64,000 bases of DNA from Tatlockia sp. (GCA_013697725.1 JACCWI010000037.1:1-64000); one strand, 5' to 3'. Positions 19,428-30,193 are shown, numbered from the stretch's first letter. The notes: generated from the letters alone by a model not told the origin. A program made the numbers and translations.

Positions 19428-20639
19428 TTAAAGACGTGCTCGCCGGAAAACCCCTTCATTTTGGTTATCTACCTGAGGTTGAATAAAGTTATTATGATGC
19501 TGTCCAAGTGAAGGTGCTGAATTTGGATTAGACTTTTCAAAAAAGGAATGGGAAACACCTTGAGTTACAATATTTTTGCCATCTACTGTGCTATGTATGA
19601 TTTCTTTAAAAAAATCTTGTTCAATCGCTTGAGAAACAGTTAATACAGGTGAGGCGGGTATATCCAGCTTTTTGCAAAGTCCACACCAATATTCACGATC
19701 TCTTGTTATTAACCTTGCATTTAAATCCTTTTCAAATTGCGCCTGCTTTTCCAGTCGTATTTGAACAGTTGAATAGTTAGTATGAAAATCGCAATCCTCA
19801 AGAACGAATAAACAAAAGCGTTTAAATTGCTCTTCATTCACTGTAGCTACAGACATTAGCCCATTTTTAGCCGTGTAATAAGAAAAAGGAACAGCAAATT
19901 GGTCTTGATTTCCTGTTCTGAAAATCTCTTCTCCTTTTTCAAGTGCTCGTATCACTTGCCCAGCTTGTAACCACATAGACACACCAGCCATTGAAACGGA
20001 GATATAAATCATCTTTTTTGCTGATTCCGGAAGAGTAGGGAAACGCGATAAGAAGTATAAATTAGATATCACATAATTTGAGGCAAGCAAACCAGTCACC
20101 TGATCAAGCACTGGAACGCCAATTTTTAATGGCTTCTCTATAGATTCGCAGTTTGTGTAAGCAAGACCTGTTGCCGCTTGTATTGATGCATCCAGAGCAG
20201 GGCTATTATTTACTTCTTCATTAGGGTAACCATTTATTGAGCAGTAAATTTGAGGTCTTTGTTTATTAGCGTTAAAAAAATGATTGTTCAGAATTTTATC
20301 ATTTTTTTTTGCCCTAACAGAACGATTATCAACGATTGCATCTGCAATAGAAATAAGTGATGCGAGCAATTGCTTATCCTTTTCATCATCATAATCTATC
20401 GCTACAGATAATTGATTAAAAGTAAGCGAATTGAAATAACTATGAGAAAAAACATTGCGTGAAGGATCGCCTAAAGGAGTTTTTTCAACTTTTATAACTA
20501 AAGCACCTTGACTGACTAAGCTTTGTAAAGCAATTGGACCTGCAACATAATAACAAAATCCTAGAACCACTAAGCCATTAAGAGGTCCCGGTAATATATT
20601 TTGCTTATATTCTTTTAACAACTCTGCTTTAGTTAACAT
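19428..20639 (-). CDS. CaiB/BaiF-type (class III) CoA-transferase
   Basis: A 403-residue cytoplasmic protein. It shows the class III pattern: LNGLVVLGFCYYVAGPIALQSLVSQGALVIKVE near the N-terminus, then the catalytic-aspartate segment SPALDASIQAATGLAY, and later IPASPVLTVSQAI and the C-terminal APSLGQHHN. The family moves CoA between carboxylic acids. The N-terminus departs from the usual VLDLxRVLAGP, so the substrate cannot be guessed. It is divergent, across 121 bp, from the hybrid NRPS-PKS gene and may activate or recycle a carboxylic acid for it; this is inference. A 33-bp internal segment is duplicated at 18305-18337. Confidence 0.8.
   Translation of the reverse strand: MLTKAELLKEYKQNILPGPLNGLVVLGFCYYVAGPIALQSLVSQGALVIKVEKTPLGDPSRNVFSHSYFNSLTFNQLSVAIDYDDEKDKQLLASLISIADAIVDNRSVRAKKNDKILNNHFFNANKQRPQIYCSINGYPNEEVNNSPALDASIQAATGLAYTNCESIEKPLKIGVPVLDQVTGLLASNYVISNLYFLSRFPTLPESAKKMIYISVSMAGVSMWLQAGQVIRALEKGEEIFRTGNQDQFAVPFSYYTAKNGLMSVATVNEEQFKRFCLFVLEDCDFHTNYSTVQIRLEKQAQFEKDLNARLITRDREYWCGLCKKLDIPASPVLTVSQAIEQDFFKEIIHSTVDGKNIVTQGVSHSFFEKSNPNSAPSLGQHHNNFIQPQVDNQNEGVFRRARL
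19816..19848 (-). repeat. 33-bp duplicated fragment (copy 2, inside the CoA-transferase gene)
   Basis: Identical to 18305-18337 in the same orientation. Here it lies in frame within an intact gene, so this copy is the likely original. Confidence 0.8.
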
Positions 20640-20760
20640 AGGAACCCTTATCGCAATAACTAAATCATTATAATAAAAATCCTTAGTTATTTGTTTATTT
20701 TGATCTCTTATTGTAAACTATGTGGCCACTGAAATTCAATGGTAATCATAAGGAGAGGCA

Positions 20761-23700
20761 ATGACGCCTGTTTTTAATCGGATTCTAAATTCTTTTACAA
20801 AATATCCCGAGAAAATAGCGATCATTGACAATGATAGAACTTATACCTATCAAGAATTAAATGAGTTCTCTGATAAAATATCCCGTTATTTAACAGAATA
20901 TAAGATAGGACAAAATTCTAAAGTTGCCTTTTTAATGCGTCGTTCTTATTGCCAATTGGCAACAATTTTAGCGATTTGGAAGCTAGGGGCAACTTATATT
21001 CCGTTTGATCCAAAGACACCAAGAGATAGAATTAACCGCCTATTTAATAACATTGATGCGGCCTGTCTTGTTTGTGACTCGGCTTTACTTAATAACGTTT
21101 CTTTTCAGAATAAGCCTATTTTAACTTTAAATGATCCAGAATTTATTGCTCTAGGAATCAATAAGCCTTTCCAATACCGTGAAGCACAAATTGCTTACAT
21201 GATTTATACCTCAGGCTCTACTGGTGAGCCCAAGGGAGTAATGATTACACATCAAAATTTGACTAATCATATAAATTGGTTAATTCAGGATTTTGAATTT
21301 AGTGAGGTTGATTGTTTTAGTTTTAATTCATCAATGGCTTTTGATTTTTCAGTAGCAAATACCATTCTTCCTCTTGCAGTAGGAGCAACAATTTCTATTA
21401 CTAGCGAAGTAGATACGCTTGATATTGCTACTTATTGCCAGCAACTTAAAGAAAATAAAGTTACTTTTGCCAAATGGACACCAAGCTATTTTAGATTACT
21501 CATAGACTACCTCAAGGATCAGCCAATTGATCTATCATCATTCCGCTTTATCATGGTAGCCGGTGAAGAATTATTAACCAGTTATGCTGAGAGTTGGTTT
21601 AAGATTTATCCAAGTCATACACTCATTAATGAATACGGTCCCACTGAAACTGCCGTTGGTATTACTACTCATACTTTTACTAAAGACACTATAAACAAAC
21701 ACTTGACCTCAGTACCCATTGGCAAACCTGCAATCAATTCAACCTTTTACGTTGTTGACTCACAAAATAATTGCCTCATTGAAGGTGAAGTTGGTGAATT
21801 GCTCATTGGGGGATTAAGTGTTGGAATCGGCTATTATAATCAGCCTCAATTAACTTCTGAACGATTTATTAATAATCCATTTGATAAGCTTCCTGAAAGA
21901 CTCTATCGAACTGGTGATCTTGTAAAAAAGCTCGCTGATGGAAGTTACTTGTATTTGGGTCGAATTGATAACCAGGTTAAAGTAAATGGCTATCGAATTG
22001 AATTAAATGAGATTGAACATTGTATTTTACAGAACTCACAAATCAAGGAAGCAAAATTAATAGTCAACAAAGAAATCGAAAATAACCCTAAAATTTATGC
22101 CTATCTTGTCCTAAACAAGCATTCTTCAATTCAGACTGACACATTAAAAGCAACTCTTTCTAGGCAACTTCCAGCATTTATGATTCCCCATCAATTCTTT
22201 CGGGTTAGTTATATTCCGATGAATTCTAATGGAAAAGCTGATTTCACTGCATTAAAACAAATGACCCAAATGCAAGTTCAGAAAAATGAAGAACATAGTC
22301 ATACCACCATCGGAAAGGTTAGAGCACTCATTACAAAATTTAGCAGCATAACTAGTCCTGAGAACCACAGCTCATTTTTCAATTTAGGATTAAGCTCTCT
22401 CAGTCTTGGGCAATTCGTTAATGAGCTCAACCAACAATGCCAATGTGAAATAAAAATCCAAGACTTATTCGCCTATTCTTGCATTGCATCACTTGCAAGC
22501 CATATTGACGCGCAGCTTGAAAAAAACTCTACCTTAGGCTCATCCAGTAATCTAAAGATAAACAATTTAAAAATGGAATCCATTGCTGTAATTGCGATGG
22601 ATTGCCGCCTACCCCAAGCAAATAATTGTGAAGAATTATGGGATCTTTGTAAAAATGGATTAGAAAGCATAGCGCAGTTTGCACCTGAAGAATCTTCGTT
22701 AAACAAAGCTATTGAAAAGCTTGTCTATGCAAGGGGAGTTATACAAGATTTAGAGTATTTTGATGCCGATTTTTTTGGTTTTTCAGCTAGAGATGCACAC
22801 TTAACCGATCCCCAGGTACGGTTATTAATTGAATCTGCTTGGGTTGCTTTTGAAAAAGCAGGTTATATCCCTGAACAAGCAGGAAGAAAAACAGGAGTAT
22901 TTGTTAGTTCTAACGATAGCACTTATTTGCTTAATCATAACCTGGTTGAACGTCTTAAATCTGAATACGGCGATCGTTTCGCCTTGCAAAGACTGATGAG
23001 CCCTCAATGCTTGGCTACAAAAATTGCTTACAATCTTAATTGTACAGGCCCAAGTATCACAGTTCAAACAGCCTGTTCGGGTTCCTTAGTCGCTGTTGTT
23101 CTTGCATGCCAACAACTTTCTAACCATCAGTGTGATGTGGCACTTGCCGGCGGCGTATCCCTAGTCACACCGCAAAACGAACCTTATAGCTACCAACGAG
23201 AGAATATTTTTTCTCCTGACGGACATTGCCGACCATTTGATGCACATGCACAGGGTACAGTATTTAGTAACGGGCTAGGTACTATCGTTTTAAAACGGTT
23301 AAAGGATGCGCTTCGTGATAATGACACCATCATAAGCGTTATTAAAGGCGCTAATACAAATAATGACGGGTCTCATAAAATGAGCTTTACTGCCCCATCC
23401 GTTCAGGGACAAGCTAAATGCATTCTGGCAGCTCAGGAATCAGCAGGAATTTGTGCCAAAGATATTCAGTATATTGAAACACATGGCACTGGAACTTTGC
23501 TTGGTGACCCAATTGAAATTGAAGCACTCTCGAATGCCTTTCGCCAAACATCCAAGGAAAACCAATTTTGTGCTCTAGGTTCTCTCAAAGCAAATATTGG
23601 GCATACCCATGTTGCAGCAGGAGTTGCAGGACTCATTAAAACATCACTTGCGTTGAGTCATCGCCAAATCCCTCCTTCCATTAATTGTGAAACACCAAAT

Positions 23701-26700
23701 CCTTCTATTGACTGGGAAAACACTCCTTTTTATGTCAATAAAAGACTTCAAAATTGGCCTCAAACTAAAAGACCCCGCAATGCTGCAGTAAGTGCATTTG
23801 GAGTAGGAGGAACCAATGCTCATGTGATATTGGAGGAAGGCCCCTTAATGAGGAAAACTAGCAAAGCTCGAAAGCCTTGTATGTTGTTACTTTCTGCAAA
23901 ATCCCCTCAGGCATTAAGCGAAATGCAGAATAACCTCATTGAATATCTAGAAAAAAATACCGATAAAACTTCTAACTTATTGGCTAATATAGCTTACACC
24001 CTTCAAGTGGGACGCAAACAATTCGACTATAGAACAGGTATTGTTTGTAACACGGTAAGTGAGGCAACTGCTCGTCTTAAAGAAAACCATCGAAGCAATT
24101 TTTTTCCTTCAAACCATTCTGATAATAAAGTCCGCATCGTTTTTTTATTTCCAGGGCAAGGGACTCAATACGTAAACCTCGCTAAAGAGCTTTATGAAAA
24201 AGAACCGATTTATCGGCAACATCTTGATATCTGTCTAAAAATTGCTTCAGCTTATTTTGACAGTGACTTAAAGAAAATTTTGTTTTCTAAAGAACAAGAT
24301 AATGAGCAAATAAAGCGAACTGAATATACTCATCCGCTCTTATTTTCAGTTGAATATGCCTTAGCGCAATTATTAATAGCTTGGGGGATTAACCCAGATT
24401 ACATGTTAGGACACAGCCTTGGTGAATACGTTGTCGCTTGCTTGTCCAATGTTTTTTCTTTAGACGATGCTATAAAACTTGTCTGTGCCCGTGGTAAAGC
24501 AATTGCACGTTGTGCCAAAGGAGCAATGCTTGCCGCACCCCTGTCTAAAAGTGAAGCAAGCGTTTATTGCAACAATTCAATTTATTTAGCTGCTATTAAT
24601 GAAGAAAAACAATGTGTCTTTTCTGGCTCGCAAGAAGCTATAAAAAAACTTAAGCTGCAATTAACTGTCGATAAACCAGAAATTGCAAGTATGTTGATTG
24701 AATTAGAAAATGCACATCCTTTTCATTCAGTTCTATTAGAGCCTGCATTAAAAGACTTATCCCTGGTCTTGAAATCAGTGCATCATAAAAATCCAACCAT
24801 TCCTTACCTTTCTAATTTAACGGGCGATTGGGTGAACGATAAACCTCAAGACAGTTATTGGCTTGATCACATGTTAAATACTGTACAATTTTCTCGTTGC
24901 ATAGAGCATTTTGCCTCAATTCCCAATACTGTATTTATAGAGGTTGGCCCTGGCCAAACCTTACTTTCGTTAATAGCAAAGCATAAAACAAATTCAATAG
25001 CAGCCATTAACCTTCTACCAAATATAAAACAACTAAAACTTTATAGCCCTTCAATCCTAATTACCAATGCACTAAAAACGCTTTGGTGCCAAGGCATTGA
25101 TATCAATTGGGACAATTATTATAAAAATGAAAAAAGGCAACGACTTCCACTACCTACCTATCCTTTTGAAAAAAAACGATATTGGTTTGACGAGATAATT
25201 AAAAATAAGGATCTAAAATCCGTTACTACCAGTTCTGTCCCCAAACTCTATGTGCCAACTTGGATTAGAGAACCTATTCCATTGGCAGATATACACTTAG
25301 ATTTCAAAGAAAAAAATATAATTTGGATTGTTTTTGATAATGAATCAATCTTATCAAGACATACCCTTGCAACCCTTCAATCTCAACAAAGCCCAGTATG
25401 GATCATTAAAAAAGGTGATAGCTACGCCCAAAACCAAAATCAAGTATTCATCAATCCAAAGGACAAAACGCATTATGAAATGCTGATTAAAAATATTCTA
25501 AAAACTGGAGTTGAGCGCTATGCAATTATCCATTTCTGGCCAATGAATCAGTCGAAAGCCTCAAGTGAACTTCTTAACGACTCTTGTCTTTACCATACCC
25601 TATTTAGTGGCTTATTTTTAGCACAAGCATTTTATAAGAAAAAAGATGTCAGCATTTCCTGTCTGATGGTTACAAACCAACTGCAAAAAGTCTTAGGTAC
25701 TGAAACAATAATTCCTCTTACAAGCAGTGTCCTTAGCCTGTGTCGAGTATTGTCCTTAGAAAATAAAAATTGTCGCTTTAATAATATTGATATTGACTAT
25801 AAATTACCCTTAACTTCTCTAACGATCTATGCAAAACATATTCTTAAAAATGTTTTAACCTCTTTAAATGAACCTAATTCTAAAGAAGAGAATCAGATTG
25901 CCTACCGGCATAATTATTCTTGGAAACCATCTTTTCAAACACTGAAATTTTCCGAAAACAAAAGCGAACAAGTACTGATTCAGAAAAAAAACACCTACCT
26001 TATTACAGGGGGACTGGGCGCTATGGGTTTGACGATTGCAGAATGGATAGCAACTAAAGTGCCTACAACCTTAGTATTGCTATCTAGAACCTCTTTCCCT
26101 TTGGAAAAAGACTGGGAGCCATGGCTAGCTAAGCATCATGACGAAGACTCCATTAGTCAAACTATCCAAAAATTAAAAAAAATAGTGGATATGAGAACAA
26201 AAGTGGTGACAGTTAGCTGTGACATTGTCAATTTTAAGCAAACGAAACTCATTCTAAAACAGATTCATAAAGAGCATGGCGAGATTAAGGGGATCTTTCA
26301 TTTAGCAGGCATTGCTGGTGAAGGACTTGCTCTATTAAAAGAAACAACTACTCTGCAAGCCATCTTAGCCCCTAAGGTACAAGGAACCTGGATTTTGTGT
26401 AAATTATTTAAGCAAAAACCCCTTGATTTTTTTATTAGCGCTTCCTCATTAACTGCTATTGCAGGTGGAATTGGGCAACTCGATTATTGTGCTGCAAATT
26501 TATTTTTAGATTACTTTTTTTCTAAAAAGCAATTGCCCTTTTGCAAACAAGTTCTAACAATTAACTGGAACTCATGGTCTTCGATTGGTATGGCAACAAA
26601 ACTTGGAAGATCAAAATCCCATGAAAAACTTTATTCTGAAAATAGTATCTCTCCCCAAGAAGCTATGTCACTTCTCGAATCTGTAACTAGATCAGGTCAA

Positions 26701-27780
26701 TCTCAAGTTATCATCTCCAGAAATGAACCAAATTTAGAACGAGAGCGGATTATTAACGCATTTAATCATACTGGAAAAAAGGAGTGTTCATTTCCAGATA
26801 AATCAGAACTGCTTCCCAATGGACAGTTAGAGATAATTCAATATATTTGGAAAGCTGTGCTTGGCATTACAGCCATTTATCCAAAAGAAACGTTTTATTC
26901 ATTAGGTGGTGATTCTTTATTAGCCATAGAGCTTCTTACTCAATTGGATAAGCAATTGAATATAGAACTTTCATTACAAGAATTTACTCATATCACTAAT
27001 TTTGATTCATTATTAAAACTGATTGAGCTGAAGCCATTAAGTACACCCAATCTTATTGTTAATCTTTCATTGCAAAATCCCAACTCTATGAATGACCTGG
27101 CTGTTTACTTTATTCATCCCCTAGGTGGTACAGTATTTAACTATATTTCCCTAAAGCCCTATCTATCACATCCAGCTAATTACTATGCGATTCAAGATCC
27201 CGAGATAGCGAAAGATGAAGTTCTATTTAACTCCATAAGTGATATGGCAAAGCGCTATTCCACTGAAATAGCCCTCAATCAACCCAAAGGACCTATTGTT
27301 TTGATTGGCGCATCATATGGTGGCAATATAGCAATGGAAATGGTGTCTTTTCTCTCCATGTCAGGATTTTCTATACAAAAAGTTATACTCATTGACAGTT
27401 GGGCTAATTTAGGTCAAGCGATATCTCAGCAAGAGGCTCCACATCTAGACTCATTAGCCCAAATGAAAAAATACTATGGGACTCAATCACACCAATACCA
27501 ACGTATTAATACCCGCCTATCTTGGTTACGCACTTATTCTCCTACCACTGTAAGTAACGAAGTAATTGTATTAGCTGCTAAAGAACTGCTTCCGTTTTAT
27601 AAAAAAATTAATGAGAAGGCAAATGGTTGGACAGCGTATTGTTCTAAGCCTATATTAGAATATAAGATTGATGGGAACCATGACACCATGTTCCATTCCA
27701 ATTATTTAGTTAATCTCGGAATGAGATTAGTGTCTATTCTCCAAAGCAAGGCTAATAAAGGTGAAGGACTTAATCAATAA
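20761..27780 (+). CDS. Single-module hybrid NRPS-PKS: A-PCP-KS-AT-KR-ACP-TE
   Basis: A 2339-residue protein. Adenylation domain ~1-495: YTSGSTGEPKG near 150, NEYGPTET near 290, YRTGD near 381, NGKADF near 490. PCP near 545 (NLGLSSLSLG). Ketosynthase ~605-1035 with all three residues: TACSGS near 770, ETHGTGT near 905, NIGHTH near 946. Acyltransferase: GHSLGE near 1217 and HPFHS near 1318, suggesting malonyl-CoA. Ketoreductase: TGGLGAMG near 1747, then SASS...YCAAN near 1893-1910. ACP near 2047 (GGDSLLA). Thioesterase with GASYGG near 2181. There are no condensation, dehydratase or enoylreductase domains. By collinearity it would load an amino acid, add one malonate unit, reduce the ketone and release a 4-amino-3-hydroxy acid or its cyclised form. 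A strong AAGGAGAGG site precedes the ATG. Confidence 0.9.
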   Translation: MTPVFNRILNSFTKYPEKIAIIDNDRTYTYQELNEFSDKISRYLTEYKIGQNSKVAFLMRRSYCQLATILAIWKLGATYIPFDPKTPRDRINRLFNNIDAACLVCDSALLNNVSFQNKPILTLNDPEFIALGINKPFQYREAQIAYMIYTSGSTGEPKGVMITHQNLTNHINWLIQDFEFSEVDCFSFNSSMAFDFSVANTILPLAVGATISITSEVDTLDIATYCQQLKENKVTFAKWTPSYFRLLIDYLKDQPIDLSSFRFIMVAGEELLTSYAESWFKIYPSHTLINEYGPTETAVGITTHTFTKDTINKHLTSVPIGKPAINSTFYVVDSQNNCLIEGEVGELLIGGLSVGIGYYNQPQLTSERFINNPFDKLPERLYRTGDLVKKLADGSYLYLGRIDNQVKVNGYRIELNEIEHCILQNSQIKEAKLIVNKEIENNPKIYAYLVLNKHSSIQTDTLKATLSRQLPAFMIPHQFFRVSYIPMNSNGKADFTALKQMTQMQVQKNEEHSHTTIGKVRALITKFSSITSPENHSSFFNLGLSSLSLGQFVNELNQQCQCEIKIQDLFAYSCIASLASHIDAQLEKNSTLGSSSNLKINNLKMESIAVIAMDCRLPQANNCEELWDLCKNGLESIAQFAPEESSLNKAIEKLVYARGVIQDLEYFDADFFGFSARDAHLTDPQVRLLIESAWVAFEKAGYIPEQAGRKTGVFVSSNDSTYLLNHNLVERLKSEYGDRFALQRLMSPQCLATKIAYNLNCTGPSITVQTACSGSLVAVVLACQQLSNHQCDVALAGGVSLVTPQNEPYSYQRENIFSPDGHCRPFDAHAQGTVFSNGLGTIVLKRLKDALRDNDTIISVIKGANTNNDGSHKMSFTAPSVQGQAKCILAAQESAGICAKDIQYIETHGTGTLLGDPIEIEALSNAFRQTSKENQFCALGSLKANIGHTHVAAGVAGLIKTSLALSHRQIPPSINCETPNPSIDWENTPFYVNKRLQNWPQTKRPRNAAVSAFGVGGTNAHVILEEGPLMRKTSKARKPCMLLLSAKSPQALSEMQNNLIEYLEKNTDKTSNLLANIAYTLQVGRKQFDYRTGIVCNTVSEATARLKENHRSNFFPSNHSDNKVRIVFLFPGQGTQYVNLAKELYEKEPIYRQHLDICLKIASAYFDSDLKKILFSKEQDNEQIKRTEYTHPLLFSVEYALAQLLIAWGINPDYMLGHSLGEYVVACLSNVFSLDDAIKLVCARGKAIARCAKGAMLAAPLSKSEASVYCNNSIYLAAINEEKQCVFSGSQEAIKKLKLQLTVDKPEIASMLIELENAHPFHSVLLEPALKDLSLVLKSVHHKNPTIPYLSNLTGDWVNDKPQDSYWLDHMLNTVQFSRCIEHFASIPNTVFIEVGPGQTLLSLIAKHKTNSIAAINLLPNIKQLKLYSPSILITNALKTLWCQGIDINWDNYYKNEKRQRLPLPTYPFEKKRYWFDEIIKNKDLKSVTTSSVPKLYVPTWIREPIPLADIHLDFKEKNIIWIVFDNESILSRHTLATLQSQQSPVWIIKKGDSYAQNQNQVFINPKDKTHYEMLIKNILKTGVERYAIIHFWPMNQSKASSELLNDSCLYHTLFSGLFLAQAFYKKKDVSISCLMVTNQLQKVLGTETIIPLTSSVLSLCRVLSLENKNCRFNNIDIDYKLPLTSLTIYAKHILKNVLTSLNEPNSKEENQIAYRHNYSWKPSFQTLKFSENKSEQVLIQKKNTYLITGGLGAMGLTIAEWIATKVPTTLVLLSRTSFPLEKDWEPWLAKHHDEDSISQTIQKLKKIVDMRTKVVTVSCDIVNFKQTKLILKQIHKEHGEIKGIFHLAGIAGEGLALLKETTTLQAILAPKVQGTWILCKLFKQKPLDFFISASSLTAIAGGIGQLDYCAANLFLDYFFSKKQLPFCKQVLTINWNSWSSIGMATKLGRSKSHEKLYSENSISPQEAMSLLESVTRSGQSQVIISRNEPNLERERIINAFNHTGKKECSFPDKSELLPNGQLEIIQYIWKAVLGITAIYPKETFYSLGGDSLLAIELLTQLDKQLNIELSLQEFTHITNFDSLLKLIELKPLSTPNLIVNLSLQNPNSMNDLAVYFIHPLGGTVFNYISLKPYLSHPANYYAIQDPEIAKDEVLFNSISDMAKRYSTEIALNQPKGPIVLIGASYGGNIAMEMVSFLSMSGFSIQKVILIDSWANLGQAISQQEAPHLDSLAQMKKYYGTQSHQYQRINTRLSWLRTYSPTTVSNEVIVLAAKELLPFYKKINEKANGWTAYCSKPILEYKIDGNHDTMFHSNYLVNLGMRLVSILQSKANKGEGLNQ

Positions 27781-30193
27781 TTTCAAAGTGTTATTCGATG
27801 CTCTACTCTGTCCTATAATTTATAGTTCAGCTGAAGGAGTAATCCGCGATGCTAATAATTTTGCTCTTAAAATTCTAAAACTTGATCCCAAAAAATATAT
27901 CGGAAGCAATCTTTGTGAACATTGTAGAAAAAATAAATTTTCGTTAGGTGACCTTTTTAATCTGCAAAACCTGCCAAAAAATAGCAATTTATTAGAGACT
28001 TATGTGTTGGAAGAAGAAACTCTTTGCGCCATTTCATGGAAAAAAATTAAGCTCTCAAACCTCCCTGATAACAACCTAAATAAGGATGATTTTTTAGTTA
28101 TTGGCCAAAATATGACCTCTGAGCAGGCTGTTATTGATAACTACAAAGACAGTGTTTCCTTTTATGAAAATATTTTATCTAAACTTCCAACTAATGTTTA
28201 TTGGAAAGATGAGGATGGTATTTACATGGGATGCAATGATCGTCTTGCCCACAATATGGGATTAGGCTCAAGACAGGCTATTAAAGGTATGACTGATTTT
28301 GATTTTGATTGGGGAGATAAAGCTGCAAAAAGCTTTATCAGATTCGATAAAAAGGTAATGCAAACAGGTGAAGCCTTAACGACTGAAGACATGTTTAAGG
28401 AAGCAGATGGGAAAGTAGTTACAGTATTAACTAACAAAACACCTCTAAAAAACAAAAAAGGAAAAACCGTCGGTGTCCTCGCTATCTCTGTTGATATAAC
28501 AGAACGAAAAGAAATGGAAAAAGAACTTCACCAAGCTAAAATTGCGGCTGAGGCAGCAAATCAAGCAAAATCCGAATTTATTGCCAATATGAGCCACGAT
28601 ATCCGCACTCCGTTGACAGGTATCCTAGGTTTAACCCAGGAAATAATTGATGTTGCTGATGAGGCACAATTATCGTTAAATCAACCTAATCATGAAATAA
28701 CTCATATGATTGAAACGGTACAGGAAGATGGGCAATATTTAATAGGAGCTGCGGATGAGCTTTTGCAATTACTGAATGAAATTTTAGAAACGATGCGCCT
28801 GGAGTCAGGTAAGGTTTCTGAAGAGCCTGAATCATTCAATTTGTATGAGTTAATTGAACACAACATCGAACTCATGCAACCTGTAGCACGGCATAAAAAG
28901 TTAACCTTATCATATGAAATCGAACCCTCAATTCCTTTTTATTTTAGCGGCTTAAGAAATTATTTGGACCGCACAATTCTTAATTTATTATCGAATGCGT
29001 TAAAATTTACTGACAAAGGGTTTGTTAAAATCAATGTGCAATTAGAGGGAGATTCATCCAGTCAACTTGGTGAAACGGCCGAATTACAAATTACGGTGGA
29101 AGACAGTGGGGCTGGTATACCAAATGAAAAATTTGAGACAATATTTGAGCATTTTTCTCGCCTGACCCCTTCTTATCAAGGTTTGTACAAAGGTACTGGG
29201 CTTGGGCTTTATACCGTGAAACGCTATATTGAGGCGATGCAAGCAACGATTAACATCACTAGTGAAGTAGGAGTTGGGACTCGTTTTGTCATCAATCTGC
29301 CACTTGTTGTATCCGACCATTCAGACAGAGAAAAACAACCTTTTCGCTTACCCAAAAAAGATCATATGAAAGTGCAGCAACCTAAAACCAGCCTGAAACC
29401 CCAAGAAATAGCACAGACGAATGCTAAAGCCTTTGTCCTGATAGTCGAGGATAACCGCGGTGCAGCGATAGCAGTGAAAGCCTGCTTAAGCCATTCTAAC
29501 TGTGCCTCTGACCATGCAGAAAATGGAAGCATGGCCCTTAAAATGGTGCAAAATAATGTCTATGATTTAGTTTTGATGGACATTGGCTTGCCCGATATAG
29601 ATGGTATTGAAGTCACTCGGCAAATCCGTGCCTTCAATACCGCATATACTTCAGAAGTACCCATCATAGCCCTTACAGGCCATGCCAATGAGCCTGAAAA
29701 GAAAGAGGAAGCGCTAGCTGCTGGCATGCAAGCTGTTTTCTCAAAGCCCCTGACTTCGGCAACATTAGAAACTCTTTTAAAGCAATACGTGTTTCACCGA
29801 AAGGAAGACGAATTAGTACCGGACCAAAAGCTTGAATCCCCAGAAAAAGACAATAAAGTGATTGATTGGGAGGCAAGTGTTAATGCCATGAATGGCGATG
29901 AGGATTGTGTGCGTGAGTTATTATTCATGCTCTTTCAAGATCTTAAACTCTCGCAAGCAACCCTAGCTAAGGCTTATGCCTCTCATGATAATGAAGCTTT
30001 GCGTAAGGAATTACATCGAGTTCGTGGTGGTGTGGTCTATGTTAGATTGCCGAATCTTGACAGGGCCTTAGCTCAATTTCATGAAGCCGTGAAGGAAAAA
30101 CCGCAAAATCCTCAGCAATTAGCTACTACTTATTCCCAATTACAAGAAGCAATGGAAGCCTTTTGGAAAACTTGGGAAAAGAAAGCGTTTTAA
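27761..30193 (+). CDS. Soluble hybrid sensor histidine kinase: PAS-PAS-HisKA-HATPase-REC-HPt
   Basis: An 810-residue protein with no membrane segment. Two PAS-like regions cover about 1-120 and 130-250 (second: WKDEDGIYMGCN). The HisKA helix has NMSHDIRTPL, with the phosphoacceptor histidine near 279. The ATPase domain shows NLLSNALKF, DSGAGIP and GTGLGLY. The receiver has IVEDN and LVLMDIGLPD, with the aspartate near 607. The C-terminal ~100 residues resemble an HPt domain (ELHRVRGG, histidine near 752). Translation starts at GTG, 20 bp inside the end of the NRPS-PKS gene, so the two are translationally coupled. The simplest idea is that this kinase senses the synthetase product or controls its use; no output regulator lies next to it. 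Confidence 0.85.
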   Translation: MKDLINNFKVLFDALLCPIIYSSAEGVIRDANNFALKILKLDPKKYIGSNLCEHCRKNKFSLGDLFNLQNLPKNSNLLETYVLEEETLCAISWKKIKLSNLPDNNLNKDDFLVIGQNMTSEQAVIDNYKDSVSFYENILSKLPTNVYWKDEDGIYMGCNDRLAHNMGLGSRQAIKGMTDFDFDWGDKAAKSFIRFDKKVMQTGEALTTEDMFKEADGKVVTVLTNKTPLKNKKGKTVGVLAISVDITERKEMEKELHQAKIAAEAANQAKSEFIANMSHDIRTPLTGILGLTQEIIDVADEAQLSLNQPNHEITHMIETVQEDGQYLIGAADELLQLLNEILETMRLESGKVSEEPESFNLYELIEHNIELMQPVARHKKLTLSYEIEPSIPFYFSGLRNYLDRTILNLLSNALKFTDKGFVKINVQLEGDSSSQLGETAELQITVEDSGAGIPNEKFETIFEHFSRLTPSYQGLYKGTGLGLYTVKRYIEAMQATINITSEVGVGTRFVINLPLVVSDHSDREKQPFRLPKKDHMKVQQPKTSLKPQEIAQTNAKAFVLIVEDNRGAAIAVKACLSHSNCASDHAENGSMALKMVQNNVYDLVLMDIGLPDIDGIEVTRQIRAFNTAYTSEVPIIALTGHANEPEKKEEALAAGMQAVFSKPLTSATLETLLKQYVFHRKEDELVPDQKLESPEKDNKVIDWEASVNAMNGDEDCVRELLFMLFQDLKLSQATLAKAYASHDNEALRKELHRVRGGVVYVRLPNLDRALAQFHEAVKEKPQNPQQLATTYSQLQEAMEAFWKTWEKKAF

